Shown piece after piece: positions 39,053 through 48,619 of a stretch of DNA of 64,000 nt. The notes below the pieces were generated by a model. That model saw only the letters and a program-made list of their open reading frames with translations. It made no database searches and was not told the origin of the DNA. Both the position numbers and the translations under genes were made by a program. Location of the stretch: positions 4,154,001 through 4,218,000 of the forward strand of contig NZ_CP187926.1 in the NCBI RefSeq assembly GCF_049933045.1. The letters run 5' to 3'. Origin of the DNA: Pseudocolwellia sp049933045. Its GTDB lineage: Bacteria; Pseudomonadota; Gammaproteobacteria; Enterobacterales; Alteromonadaceae. Position 1 is the first letter of the stretch; each line of letters begins with the position of its first letter.

Positions 39053-41119
39053 ATGAATCAAACGTCTCCTTATAGCAACTTACTAGCTCCTTTAGACCTA
39101 GGCTTTACTACATTAGCGAATAGAGTACTTATGGGCTCTATGCATACTGGCTTAGAAGAAGAAAAAAACGGTTTCGACAAACTAGCCGCATTCTATGAAG
39201 CCAGAGCAAAAGGCGGAGTCGGTATGATTGTTACTGGAGGGATCAGTCCTAATTTAAGAGGTCGCTTAGCGCCTTTAGGAAGTGAACTCAGTAAGTTTTG
39301 GCATGTTAACAAACATAAAAAAATCACATCAGCCGTTCATAAATATGATACAAAAATATGTGTTCAGCTATTACATGCAGGTCGTTACGCTTATCATCCA
39401 TTTAGTGTTTCATCGAGCAAAGTTAAATCAGCTATTAACCCATTTACGCCTGCTGAAATGTCGGTTCGACAAATTAAAAGTACAATTAAAGATTTTGCCT
39501 ATTCAACCAAGTTAGCTAAAAAAGCAGGTTACGATGGCGTTGAAGTTATGGGTTCTGAAGGCTACTTGTTAAATCAGTTTTCATGTGTGCGAGTCAATAA
39601 ACGTATCGATGAGTGGGGCGGAAGTATCGAAAATCGTATGCGCTTTGCTGTAGAAACAGTGAAAGCAGTACGTGAAAAAGTCGGCAAAGAATTTATCATT
39701 ATTTTCCGCTTATCTATGCTCGATTTAGTTGAAGGCGGTAACAGCTGGGAAGATGTTGTTACTATGGCAAAAGCCATTGAAGCCGCAGGCGCTACATTAA
39801 TTAATACGGGTATTGGTTGGCACGAAGCCAGAGTTCCTACCATATCAACATCAGTACCAAGAGCGGCTTTTACTTGGATTACTGAGCGTATGAAAAAAGA
39901 AGTCTCTATTCCACTTATTACCACTAACCGTATCAATACTCCTGAAGTAGCTGAAAGTGTATTAGCCAATGGTCATGCAGACATGGTATCGATGGCGAGA
40001 CCATTCTTAGCCGATCCTGATTTTGTACAAAAAGCTGCTGCTGATCAAAGTGATCAAATTAATACCTGCATTGGCTGTAACCAAGCATGTTTAGACCATG
40101 TATTTAAACAAAAAAGAGCGTCGTGTTTAGTTAATCCAGTCGCTTGTTATGAAACCGAGCTTACCTTTGAAAAAGCAGCTAAGTCTAAAAAGATTGCCGT
40201 TGTAGGAGCAGGGCCAGCAGGGCTTGCTTTTAGTGTTTATGCAGCACAGCGTGGACATGAGGTTAGCTTATTTGATAAAGCATCTGAAATCGGTGGACAA
40301 TTCAACTTTGCTAAACAAGTGCCTGGGAAAGAAGAGTTTTACGAAACTTTACGCTATTTTAATGAACAGCTTAAAAATCATAAAGTTACGGTTAACTTAT
40401 CTACCGAAGTAAACACGGAAAAGCTAATCAGTGATGGTTTTGATGAAGTGGTATTAGCGACAGGTATTGTACCCCGAACACTTGATATAAAAGGCTTTGA
40501 ACATCCTAAAGTTAAAAGCTATTTAAATGTATTAAGAGACAAAGAAGAGATAGGTAATAAAGTTGCGATTATTGGTGCTGGCGGTATAGGTTTTGATATT
40601 GCGTGTTACTTAGCTGAAGACAAGTCGTTAACGATGGATGCTGACGCTTGGATGAAAAACTGGGGTGTAGATAAAAGTTATCAAGGTGCTGGCGCGTTAT
40701 TTACAAAAGAAAGCGCTGCAGCTAAAGCTAATAACGATGAGCTTGAAGAATCACATAAGAATGAACGTGAGATATATTTACTTCAGCGTAAAACAACTAA
40801 AGTTGGCGCAGGCTTAGGTAAAACAACAGGTTGGATACATAGAGCGACTTTAAATAAACATAACGTTAAGATGGTTCCTGGAGTTACTTACAAAGAAGTT
40901 AACGATGATGGCTTACTTATCAGTGTTGACGGAGAAGATAAATTACTTGAAGTTGACCACGTCATTATCTGTGCAGGACAACAACCTCAACGTGCTTTAT
41001 ATCAAGATCTAGTTGATGCTCAAGCGAGTGTGCATTTAATTGGTGGCGCTAGTGTAGCTGCTGAACTGGATGCAAAAAGAGCGATTAGACAAGCTGCTGA
41101 ACTGGCTTCAACTATTTAA
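39053..41119 (+). CDS. fadH: 2,4-dienoyl-CoA reductase (FadH-type)
   Basis: 688 residues from the ATG at 39053; a GTG two codons earlier is an alternative. Residues ~1-330 are the old-yellow-enzyme TIM barrel (LLHAGRYAYHP, GYDGVEVMGSEGYLLNQF, MARPFLADP). A 4Fe-4S cluster motif follows (CIGCNQACLDH...CLVNPVAC). Then come FAD and NADPH Rossmann domains with VVGAGPAGLAFSVYAAQRGH and VAIIGAGGIGFDIACYL. The enzyme reduces 2,4-dienoyl-CoA intermediates during oxidation of unsaturated fatty acids. Length fits E. coli FadH (672). Confidence 0.88.
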   Translation: MNQTSPYSNLLAPLDLGFTTLANRVLMGSMHTGLEEEKNGFDKLAAFYEARAKGGVGMIVTGGISPNLRGRLAPLGSELSKFWHVNKHKKITSAVHKYDTKICVQLLHAGRYAYHPFSVSSSKVKSAINPFTPAEMSVRQIKSTIKDFAYSTKLAKKAGYDGVEVMGSEGYLLNQFSCVRVNKRIDEWGGSIENRMRFAVETVKAVREKVGKEFIIIFRLSMLDLVEGGNSWEDVVTMAKAIEAAGATLINTGIGWHEARVPTISTSVPRAAFTWITERMKKEVSIPLITTNRINTPEVAESVLANGHADMVSMARPFLADPDFVQKAAADQSDQINTCIGCNQACLDHVFKQKRASCLVNPVACYETELTFEKAAKSKKIAVVGAGPAGLAFSVYAAQRGHEVSLFDKASEIGGQFNFAKQVPGKEEFYETLRYFNEQLKNHKVTVNLSTEVNTEKLISDGFDEVVLATGIVPRTLDIKGFEHPKVKSYLNVLRDKEEIGNKVAIIGAGGIGFDIACYLAEDKSLTMDADAWMKNWGVDKSYQGAGALFTKESAAAKANNDELEESHKNEREIYLLQRKTTKVGAGLGKTTGWIHRATLNKHNVKMVPGVTYKEVNDDGLLISVDGEDKLLEVDHVIICAGQQPQRALYQDLVDAQASVHLIGGASVAAELDAKRAIRQAAELASTI

Positions 41120-41163
41120 TTTCAACTAACATCCCCTTCAATTTCAACTGAAATAATAACGCG

Positions 41164-41194
41164 AATAACTTAAAAGTCTGACTTTTAGGTTATT
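41164..41194 (+). terminator. Hairpin between fadH and pssA
   Basis: 14-bp stem AATAACTTAAAAGT / ACTTTTAGGTTATT with one mismatch and a three-base loop. There is no T run, so termination strength is uncertain. Confidence 0.45.
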
Positions 41195-41285
41195 TGGCGT
41201 TAAATTACGTTATAATATTTGTTTGAAAGCGCGAATTATGGTCGTGCTAAACATTACATTCAAAATAATAATTATAAGGCAGTTA

Positions 41286-42596
41286 ATGGAATTGTTGTCA
41301 TCAGTTGGCAAGTCAGATGTAGATATTCAAGCATTTTTCTCCGCAAAGCAGTATAAACAAGCTCTACTTGATTTAATTACCCAAGCTAAGCGTCGTATCT
41401 ACATAACCGCACTTTATCTGCAAGACGATGAAGCGGGTAGAGAAGTGCTTCATGCCTTATATAAAGCTAAAATTGCTAATCCTCATTTAGAGATAAAAGT
41501 ATTTGTCGATTTTCATCGTGCCCGACGTGGTTTAATTGGTGAAAAAGCGCATTTAGGTAACCGTAGTTTATATTTGAAGCTTGCAGAAGAGTATGCTGAA
41601 GTTATCGATATTTATGGTGTACCCGTTAAAAGTAAAGAGCTTTTAGGTGTATTACATTTAAAAGGCATGGTGTTTGATCATTCGGTGTTCTATACAGGCG
41701 CAAGTATAAATAATATTTACCTACACCAAGAAGATAAATACAGACTTGACCGTTATTACCTTATCAATTCAAGACCACTTTCAAACAGTTTTTGTGATTA
41801 TTTAGATTTTACTTTTGTTGAATCTGAATTATGTCCATTACTCAACCGTGGTGAAATTACTCATTATAGTAAAGCTACTGTTGCTCAGCTTAAAGCGTTG
41901 ATCAAACGTTCTTCTTATCGTTTGGCTCAATGTAAAACACAACAGAATGTCATCATCAAACCTGTTGTTGCTTGTGGTGCATTACGTAATGATTTGAATC
42001 GAAGCATTAGACGACTGATCCAAAAAAGTGAAACATCTTTACTGATTTTTACGCCTTACTTCAATTTACCTAAACCACTAAAAAAAGACATCATCAAAGC
42101 GTTAAAACGTGGTGTTAAAATAACCATAGTGATAGGTGATAAAACCGCGAATGACTTTTATATTCCCGAAGAAAAAGACTTTACCACTATAGGTATTGTG
42201 CCGTATTTATATGAAATGTTATTACAACGTTTTGTTAAGCGCTGGCAAAAGTTTGTAGATTCGGGCTTATTGACCGTTAGATTATGGAAGCATGAATGCA
42301 ACAGCTTTCATTTAAAAGGTATAGTTTCAGACGAACGTTATCATTTATTAACAGGCAGTAACTTAAATCCAAGAGCTTGGTCTTTAGATTTAGAGAATGG
42401 TCTGATATTAGATGATGTAGATAAAACATTACTACCTGATCTTAAAAAAGAAACCGACATTATTTTTGCTAACACTGAAGTACTGACTCATTATGATCAG
42501 CTAGATACTGTTGCAGACTATGCCGTGAAACCTAAAAAACTCATCAAAAAAATTCGTCTTACTCAAATAGATCGATTACTTAAACGATTTTTGTAA
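41286..42596 (+). CDS. pssA: CDP-diacylglycerol-serine O-phosphatidyltransferase
   Basis: 436 residues from the ATG at 41286, which follows AAGGCAG. The frame extends 63 bases further upstream, but that part has no family match. Phospholipase D superfamily type with two HKD motifs: HLKGMVFDHSVFYTGAS and HLKGIVSDERYHLLTGSN. Segments such as FHRARRGLIG, CTPYFNLP-like FTPYFNLPKPL, GDKTANDFYIPE and NLNPRAWSLDLENG closely match E. coli PssA. It makes phosphatidylserine, the precursor of phosphatidylethanolamine, at the inner membrane surface. Confidence 0.94.
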   Translation: MELLSSVGKSDVDIQAFFSAKQYKQALLDLITQAKRRIYITALYLQDDEAGREVLHALYKAKIANPHLEIKVFVDFHRARRGLIGEKAHLGNRSLYLKLAEEYAEVIDIYGVPVKSKELLGVLHLKGMVFDHSVFYTGASINNIYLHQEDKYRLDRYYLINSRPLSNSFCDYLDFTFVESELCPLLNRGEITHYSKATVAQLKALIKRSSYRLAQCKTQQNVIIKPVVACGALRNDLNRSIRRLIQKSETSLLIFTPYFNLPKPLKKDIIKALKRGVKITIVIGDKTANDFYIPEEKDFTTIGIVPYLYEMLLQRFVKRWQKFVDSGLLTVRLWKHECNSFHLKGIVSDERYHLLTGSNLNPRAWSLDLENGLILDDVDKTLLPDLKKETDIIFANTEVLTHYDQLDTVADYAVKPKKLIKKIRLTQIDRLLKRFL

Positions 42597-42664
42597 TTCA
42601 AAGCCCTTGTAAATAAAGAATTATGGCGTTAGCGTTAACCTAATTTTTTATTTAAGGGCTGATT

Positions 42665-43069
42665 ATGTTTAGCGATATCTTTTCTCCAAAGTTCACCGAT
42701 ACAGATGCTTTAGGGCATATTAACAATACCAACGTACCTGTTTGGTTTGAAGGCGGACGTGATCCTATCTTTAGATTTTTCATTCCTAATCTAGATCCTA
42801 AAAAATGGTGCTTAATTCTAGCCAAAATCGACGTCACCTTTCATGCGCAAATGCATTACGGCAAAGAAATGGAAGTAAAAACCTACGTGAGTCGAATAGG
42901 AAGTTCATCATTCGATGTTCACCAAGAGCTTTGGCAAAACAATATAAAATGCGCTTCAGGCACTTCGGTTTTGGTTCACTTCTCTTTTGAAAAGCAAAAA
43001 TCTAAAGTTATCCCAGAAGATATTAAAGCCTTACTGCAATCTCATTTTATTGAAAATGATGAAGGGTAA
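42665..43069 (+). CDS. Hotdog-fold acyl-CoA thioesterase
   Basis: 134 residues of the 4-hydroxybenzoyl-CoA thioesterase / YbgC-like family. The N-terminal FTDTDALGHINNTNVPVWFE carries the catalytic-type Asp and the GHINN motif. The central helix and strands fit a single hotdog domain. It should hydrolyse an acyl-CoA in the cytosol. Substrate unknown. Confidence 0.85.
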   Translation: MFSDIFSPKFTDTDALGHINNTNVPVWFEGGRDPIFRFFIPNLDPKKWCLILAKIDVTFHAQMHYGKEMEVKTYVSRIGSSSFDVHQELWQNNIKCASGTSVLVHFSFEKQKSKVIPEDIKALLQSHFIENDEG

Positions 43070-43507
43070 CTTTTCAGTTCAAAATGGTCACGGTTAACAG
43101 ATCTTGGTGAGCGGAATTTGAGAACTAAGTTTCTTATTGGAATATATCGTGATTTATAAATAATAGAATTTAAGTGCTATCAGTATTATTTTTTATACTT
43201 AATAGGCAGGTATCATGTTTTAGAATACCTTGATAGCCAGATAAGCATTATTTACGAGTAGATATACATAGACTATTTTCACTCGTAATTACATAATGAA
43301 CACCTATTGATAACAAAATCAGTTGGTTACATTTTAAATTAATTATTCGTACCATGAGCTGTAAAAAATATCTTGTAAAATATCAGCAATAATTTATATT
43401 CGTGGTAAAATCATTTCCCATTTTTAAGCATTGGTGATTCTTTAATACATTTTAATTAAAGGAATAATTATCAGTGACCATTATTACTGCAGAGATAGGA
43501 TTTACAC
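43070..43507. promoter_or_regulatory. Upstream region of ssb
   Basis: 438 bases with no coding frame. It should hold the ssb promoter. No LexA box of the E. coli type is visible. Nothing else recognised. Confidence 0.4.
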
Positions 43508-44194
43508 ATGGCCAGTCGCGGAGTTAACAAAGTTATTATTCTTGGAAATTTAGGCCAAGATCCTGAAGTTCGTTTTTTACCTAATGGAAGCGCAGTTGCT
43601 AACATTACTGTAGCAACATCTGAAAGCTGGAAAGATAAGCAAACAGGTGAGCCAAAAGAAAAAACTGAATGGCATAGTGTTTCTTTATTCGGAAAGTTAG
43701 CTGAAGTAGCTGGCGAATATCTGAAAAAAGGTTCTAAAGTTTATATTGAAGGCCAATTACAAACACGTAAATGGCAAAACCAGCAAGGCCAAGACCAGTA
43801 CAAAACTGAAGTTGTAGTACAAGGTTATAACGGTATTATGCAAATGTTAGATTCTCGTGGCCAAGGCGGCGGAGCATCTCAAGGTGGTTTCCAACAACAA
43901 GCACCTGCACAATCTCAATATAATCAAGCTCCAGCTCAGCAAGGTGGTTATCAGCAACGAGAAGCACCCGCCCAGTCAGGTGGTTTTCAGCAACAGCGAT
44001 CTCCAGCACACCAAGCTCCAGCGCAGCCAGGTGGTTATCAGCAAAGAGAAGCACCAGCTCAACCAGGTGGTTATCAGCAGCGAGAAGCTCCAGCTCATCC
44101 TGGTGGCTTCCAACAACAAAAGCAACAGCCTGCTGCTCCTAAGGTAAATCCTCAAGAGCCTACTATTGATTTTGATGATGACATCCCGTTTTAG
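43508..44194 (+). CDS. ssb: Single-stranded DNA-binding protein
   Basis: 228 residues, longer than the 178 of E. coli. Residues ~1-110 form the OB fold (MASRGVNKVIILGNLGQDPEVR, EWHSVSLFGKLAEVAGEYLKKGSKVYIEGQLQTRKW). The linker contains about five imperfect 12-residue units of the type GGYQQREAPAQP. The acidic tip DFDDDIPF at the C-terminus docks replication and repair partners. The longer linker comes from the repeat units. Confidence 0.96.
   Translation: MASRGVNKVIILGNLGQDPEVRFLPNGSAVANITVATSESWKDKQTGEPKEKTEWHSVSLFGKLAEVAGEYLKKGSKVYIEGQLQTRKWQNQQGQDQYKTEVVVQGYNGIMQMLDSRGQGGGASQGGFQQQAPAQSQYNQAPAQQGGYQQREAPAQSGGFQQQRSPAHQAPAQPGGYQQREAPAQPGGYQQREAPAHPGGFQQQKQQPAAPKVNPQEPTIDFDDDIPF
43880..44130 (+). 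repeat. In-frame tandem repeats in the ssb linker
   Basis: Imperfect units of about 36 and 45-54 bases containing CAGGTGGTTATCAGCAA encode GGYQQ/GGFQQ plus APAQ segments. This is a low-complexity region prone to unit gain or loss. Confidence 0.75.
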
Positions 44195-44244
44195 ATTCTG
44201 AGAAAACAGTTTTTAAAAAAACTAAAAGATAAAAATACTTAATC

Positions 44245-44274
44245 AGGCCCTTATTTATAAGGGCCTTTTTTATT
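44245..44274 (+). terminator. Terminator of ssb
   Basis: Stem AGGCCCTTAT / ATAAGGGCCT with a TT-centred loop and a run of T. Confidence 0.88.
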
Positions 44275-44854
44275 GCCGTCCATAAGTGTCGGTTCATTTA
44301 GCTTCTTAATGACCTGCATCATCAAATCAATATCTATCAAACGTTTTAATTCTAAGTTCTCTACTTCTTTATTTTAATGATGAAAGCGTTACAGAATATT
44401 CCTTGAATTACTTAAAGATAAAAGCATAAATAAATGAAGTTTATTTTAAAAAGTAAAAATCAATTTAAAAACACGTTCATTGATTGTTCTTAGGTAGTTA
44501 AGTTACTGTTATATATTTATTATTTTATTAATCCACTTTGATATTTGTTAATTTTAGGCTATAAATACTCCTTGATTTACCAAAACTAAATCGTTTTAGT
44601 ACGTGCAGTGTTGAAAGTTTTCTTGTAAGCTAAAGTTAAGAATGGAAATATTTATAACAGCAAATCTAACGTTGTATTAAGTCTACTGAAAGTAACAAGG
44701 TCTGTAAGTATAGTGTAAGACCAAGTTTTTAAATTGATCTCAGGGCTATGTTTTTTGTAAAAATGCTTATTGTGTTAATAAATATATAAACCGTTTTAGT
44801 TCATTTGAAGTATTTCTTTTTAGTACATAAAAAATAAAGATCGGGGAATAAAAT
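44275..44854 (+). promoter_or_regulatory. Upstream region of the PL6 gene with two operator-like palindromes
   Basis: 580 bases, non-coding, A+T-rich. TAAATCGTTTTA at 44587-44598 and TAAACCGTTTTA at 44787-44798 are near-perfect palindromes exactly 200 bases apart. The second lies 56 bases before the PL6 start. A third, perfect copy precedes the symporter gene (59942-59953). The CG-centred symmetry is typical of LacI-family operators. The ribosome site GGGGA is at 44843-44847. Confidence 0.55.
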
Positions 44855-47086
44855 ATGTTGAAAAATTCTAAATTACATTTTTATCCAGTCGTATTGTTTT
44901 TTGCGCTTTTCTCATATTCGCAAACAAGTAATGCTGAACTGGTAAAGAACCTTGAACAATTTAATAAAGCGGTTGCTAAAGTTAAGCCAGGTGGCGAGAT
45001 TGTTTTAGCTGACGGTACTTGGAGCGATGTTGAGTTAGTTTTTAAAGCTAAAGGTACACCAAAAAAACTGATTGAATTAAAAGCGCAAACACCAGGTAAA
45101 GTGATTATTACAGGACAATCTAACTTGAGTTTTTCAGGTGAGTATCTTGTAATTTCAGGTTTAGTCTTTAAAGATGGTTCAACACCAACAGGTGAAGTCG
45201 TTTCTTTTAGAACATCAAAAGATGATGTGGCTAATCATACTCGCGTAACTAATATTGTTATTGATAACTTTAGTACCGTTGATCGCCCAATGTCTGATTT
45301 ATGGGTTGCTATGTATGGTAAGAATAACCATTTTGATCATAACTCTTTAGTTAATAAGCGTAATCGTGGTGTAACTTTAGCGGTTCGTATGAACACTGAA
45401 GCTAGTCGCAAAAACAATCACCTTATTGAATACAACTATTTTGGTCCTCGTCAAATCTTAGGTTCTAATGGTGGTGAAACATTACGTATAGGTACAAGTC
45501 ACTTCTCAAGAGAATATTCAAATACTACTGCCCAATATAACTACTTTGATCGTACTAATGGTGAGCATGAAATAATTTCAAACAAATCAAGTGGTAATTC
45601 ACTGATCAAGAATGTGTTCTTCGAAACTCAAGGTACATTAACTATGCGCCATGGCCACTTTACTAAAGTAGAAGGCAATTACTTTTTAGGTAACGGCAAG
45701 CCAAACACGGGTGGTATTCGTATCATCAATGAAAGCCAATCTGTTAGTAACAACTATATGTATGGTTTAACGGGCACAAGATTACGTGGTGCGTTAGTTA
45801 TTATGAATGGTGTACCTAATTCACCACCAAATCGTTATGACCCAGTAATTGACTCTGCAATGAACAATAATATTGTTATCGATAGTAGCTTTATTGAATT
45901 GGGTGCGGGTTCTGATGAAGAACGTTCTGCTCCGCCTACAACCTCTGAATTTAAAAACAACATCATTTTAGGTAACACGGTATTCAATTTATATGATGAT
46001 ATGTCAGGTATTGATTTCAAAGGTAACTTATTAAATGAAGAAGCAAGCACGCCAATTAAATCTGGTTTTGCTAGCACGCCTTATGACGTAACAGTTAACA
46101 AGTATGGCTTAAAATCACCATCAAAAGCATTGCTCGATAAAATAGGTTTTGGTGAAGTTAAATTACCTGTGACTAAAGCTGAAACGGGTGCAAGTTTTTA
46201 CTCTAAAAAAGAAGCTATTGTTGCCTTTCAGAGCGGTAAAACTATCAATGTTAAATCAGGTACCGATACTATTTTAACAGCTCTAGATAATAGTAGCGCT
46301 GGCGATGTATTAGTACTTGAAAATGGCGGAAAGTATTTACTGACTAAATTCGCAGAAGTACATCATCCAATTACTATTATGGCGAAAAAAGGCGATAAGC
46401 CAGTTATTCGTTCACTTAAACCTAACTTTATTAATATTGAGAATGGTGGTGCGTTAGAAGTTGAAAACCTTTGGTTTGATGGTGCTGAATCACCTGATTA
46501 TAAAGGTAACAATATTATTAATACGAGCAGTACTTCAATGAACATCAATTATTCATTGTCAGTGCGTAACATTAAAGTTACAGACCTTGATGTGAACGGT
46601 TATTTCTACTTCTTTAAAGCGAATGCAGGTACGTTTGCTGACTCAATTGAAATTCTTGATTCAGAATTTATCAATATCACAGGTGCTATTTTACAAATGA
46701 ATAGAGAAGTGGATGACCTGGGTGTTTACAGTGTTGAAAACTTAACTATTTCAGGTAATACCTTTAAAGATGTTAAAGAAGAAGTGGTAACACTTTACCG
46801 TGGTGGTTTTGATGAAAGTACTTTCGGACCGATTGTTACGATTACCGACAACAAACTATCTAATGTTGGTAAAGGTTCAACACATCGCTCAGGTGCTTCT
46901 ATGTATTTCCATGGTGTTCAAAAATTAAATATTTCTGATACGACTTGGGATAACAGTGCTCCAGTTTCACTGTACTTAACGAATGGTGAGCCAGTCACAA
47001 TGATCAAAGATGTTGTGATGAAAGATACAGGAAAAATCCGCGCTAACAATGACGGATATAAAACTAAAAACGTTACTTATAAGTAA
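44855..47086 (+). CDS. PL6-family alginate lyase
   Basis: 743 residues with a signal peptide to about residue 27 (SQTSNA). Two parallel beta-helix-type domains are indicated by repeated short N/V/I-rich strands; residues ~28-370 hold the active site. Lys244 (ISNKSSGNS) and Arg265 (LTMRHGHFT) are 21 residues apart, as are the catalytic Lys and Arg of the Glaciecola enzyme AlyGC. Length also matches that two-domain, exo-acting subfamily. It cuts alginate by beta-elimination outside the cytoplasm and may release unsaturated monouronate. First gene of the plus-strand alginate cluster. Confidence 0.88.
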   Translation: MLKNSKLHFYPVVLFFALFSYSQTSNAELVKNLEQFNKAVAKVKPGGEIVLADGTWSDVELVFKAKGTPKKLIELKAQTPGKVIITGQSNLSFSGEYLVISGLVFKDGSTPTGEVVSFRTSKDDVANHTRVTNIVIDNFSTVDRPMSDLWVAMYGKNNHFDHNSLVNKRNRGVTLAVRMNTEASRKNNHLIEYNYFGPRQILGSNGGETLRIGTSHFSREYSNTTAQYNYFDRTNGEHEIISNKSSGNSLIKNVFFETQGTLTMRHGHFTKVEGNYFLGNGKPNTGGIRIINESQSVSNNYMYGLTGTRLRGALVIMNGVPNSPPNRYDPVIDSAMNNNIVIDSSFIELGAGSDEERSAPPTTSEFKNNIILGNTVFNLYDDMSGIDFKGNLLNEEASTPIKSGFASTPYDVTVNKYGLKSPSKALLDKIGFGEVKLPVTKAETGASFYSKKEAIVAFQSGKTINVKSGTDTILTALDNSSAGDVLVLENGGKYLLTKFAEVHHPITIMAKKGDKPVIRSLKPNFINIENGGALEVENLWFDGAESPDYKGNNIINTSSTSMNINYSLSVRNIKVTDLDVNGYFYFFKANAGTFADSIEILDSEFINITGAILQMNREVDDLGVYSVENLTISGNTFKDVKEEVVTLYRGGFDESTFGPIVTITDNKLSNVGKGSTHRSGASMYFHGVQKLNISDTTWDNSAPVSLYLTNGEPVTMIKDVVMKDTGKIRANNDGYKTKNVTYK

Positions 47087-47126
47087 TTGATTGATTGTTA
47101 TTAAAAATGTATTGAATTGATTTTCC

Positions 47127-47172
47127 AATGTTTCTCGGTCACATGGGCAGGTAAGTTACTGAGAAACATTAA
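47127..47172 (+). terminator. Hairpin after the PL6 gene
   Basis: 13-bp stem AATGTTTCTCGGT / ACTGAGAAACATT (one G-T pair) with an 18-base loop, followed by AATTT. Weak T run, so it may attenuate rather than stop transcription. Confidence 0.5.
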
Positions 47173-47283
47173 TTTAGAAGTATTTGGTTTACGTGTACAG
47201 ACACAACATCAAGGTTTCTATTATCAGGATTCTTACCATTAACAATCTATTACGATTATCTACTTTATTGATTTAGGAATAAC

Positions 47284-48048
47284 ATGAATAACAAATTAAC
47301 AGGACAAAACATCCTTATCACTGCTGGTGCTCAAGGCATTGGTGAAGCGATTACTAAGCATTTCATTGATAGCGGCGCAAACGTTGCTATTCACTATTTC
47401 TCAAGTGCAGATACGGCTAATGCTTTAGTTGAATATGCAACGAGCAAAGGACAAAAAGCTATCGCAATCAGTGGTGATTTAACCAGCGAAGCAGATGCTA
47501 ATGCGATGGTTGAAAAAACGGTTGAGTCTCTTGGTGGTTTGAGCATTTTGATCAATAACGCGGGCTCTTTAGTTGCTCGAAGATTATTGAACGATATGGA
47601 TGCAGAGTTTTGGCATAAAGTAATGGATATTAACCTTACTTCAATGATGTTTGTTACAAGAGCTGCGGCACCTCATTTAGCTAAAAACGAGAATAGTAGT
47701 ATTGTTAACTTGGCTTCTCTTGCGGGTCGTAAAGGCGGTCATCCTGGTTCACTTGTTTATTCTACAAGTAAAGGCGCTATCCTTACATTAACAAGAGCGT
47801 TAGCTTCTGAGTTAGGTCCACAAGGTACACGTGTTAATGCTGTTGCTCCAGGGCTTATCTTAGGTACATCGTTCCATAATACTCATACAACAAAAGAGTC
47901 AGCAGATGAAACTGTTGCGGGTATCCCTATTCAGCGTGCAGGTAATGCTGATGATGTAGCACGTGCTGTTGCTTATTTAGCGTCTGAGTATGATGGTTTT
48001 ATTACTGGAGCTACGTTAGATATCAATGGCGGCGTTTACAATATGTAA
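47284..48048 (+). CDS. SDR oxidoreductase, candidate 4-deoxy-5-hexoseulose uronate (DEH) reductase
   Basis: 254-residue classical short-chain dehydrogenase. The nucleotide motif is TAGAQGIGEA (residues ~13-22), NNAG appears at about 90, and catalytic Ser/Tyr/Lys lie in LASLAGRKG and VYSTSKGA. It is FabG/KduD-like. In alginate loci such enzymes reduce DEH to 2-keto-3-deoxygluconate, which is the inferred role. A second SDR at 55091 is more KduD-like, so the two may divide sugar isomers or cofactors. The fold and class are clear; the substrate is inference. Confidence 0.8.
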   Translation: MNNKLTGQNILITAGAQGIGEAITKHFIDSGANVAIHYFSSADTANALVEYATSKGQKAIAISGDLTSEADANAMVEKTVESLGGLSILINNAGSLVARRLLNDMDAEFWHKVMDINLTSMMFVTRAAAPHLAKNENSSIVNLASLAGRKGGHPGSLVYSTSKGAILTLTRALASELGPQGTRVNAVAPGLILGTSFHNTHTTKESADETVAGIPIQRAGNADDVARAVAYLASEYDGFITGATLDINGGVYNM

Positions 48049-48068
48049 TCGTTTGTTCAATTTGGTCA

Positions 48069-48106
48069 GAAAGTCAGATAGATTTAGCGCTGGCTTTCTT
48101 TATTTT
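48069..48106 (+). terminator. Hairpin between the SDR and RbsD/FucU genes
   Basis: GAAAGTCAG / CTGGCTTTC stem with a 12-base loop and a T-rich tail. It ends about 24 bases before the next start and may attenuate. Confidence 0.5.
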
Positions 48107-48129
48107 GTCACTTCAATAAAGATAAATTT

Positions 48130-48564
48130 ATGCTTAAAACAGCGGTAATACATCCAACGATTATGGAAGCTCTAGGTAGATCGGGTCACTTTGCACAAGT
48201 GGTGATAGCCGATGGTAATTTACCTGTAGGCGCTATGACAGGTCCAAACTCTACAACGGTTCATCTTAACTTTCGTCCAGGTATGTTAGATGCGTTAACT
48301 GTACTTGAAGGCATACTTGAAGTTTGTCCTATTCAAGGGGCCATTGTGATGGAAAAACCAGCAGAAGCTAATGCTGAAATCCACGACAGCTACAAAACGT
48401 TATTAGGTGATGTAAGCTGGGATACGATGGAACGATGGGCTTTTTATGACAAAATTAGAGCACGCGAAACAACTTTAATTATTCAAACGGGTGAACAACG
48501 TCGGTTCGCCAATATTATCCTTACTGTTGGGGTAGTTAAAATGGCAGAAGAAAACGGTTTTTAG
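48130..48564 (+). CDS. RbsD/FucU-family sugar mutarotase-like protein
   Basis: 144 residues of the RbsD/FucU fold. MLKTAVIHPTIMEALGRSGH with His20 and IADGNLP corresponds to the catalytic His and Asp/Asn region of RbsD and FucU. WAFYDKIRARE and IIQTGEQRRFANIIL match the FucU C-terminal part. These enzymes form oligomers and speed interconversion of cyclic and anomeric forms of ribose or fucose. Here the gene is between an alginate-type SDR and a TRAP transporter, with no fucose or ribose gene nearby. A role on unsaturated uronate or DEH ring forms, replacing KdgF, is a hypothesis. Confidence 0.82.
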   Translation: MLKTAVIHPTIMEALGRSGHFAQVVIADGNLPVGAMTGPNSTTVHLNFRPGMLDALTVLEGILEVCPIQGAIVMEKPAEANAEIHDSYKTLLGDVSWDTMERWAFYDKIRARETTLIIQTGEQRRFANIILTVGVVKMAEENGF

Positions 48565-48584
48565 AACAAGATCGTTTTTAATAT

Positions 48585-48619
48585 TATATTCATGATTATT
48601 AATATAATTCATGAATATA
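48585..48619 (+). promoter_or_regulatory. Inverted repeat before the TRAP genes
   Basis: 11-bp arms TATATTCATGA / TCATGAATATA with a 13-base loop, in the 180-base gap between the RbsD/FucU gene and the TRAP binding protein. Could be an operator or an RNA hairpin. Confidence 0.4.

Noticed and set aside
43880..44130. Tandem repeats as a CRISPR-like array
   Set aside because: The units are in frame within ssb, have no unique spacers and encode the known low-complexity linker.
43836..44147. Overlapping frames in ssb
   Set aside because: They arise from the repeat region read in other frames.
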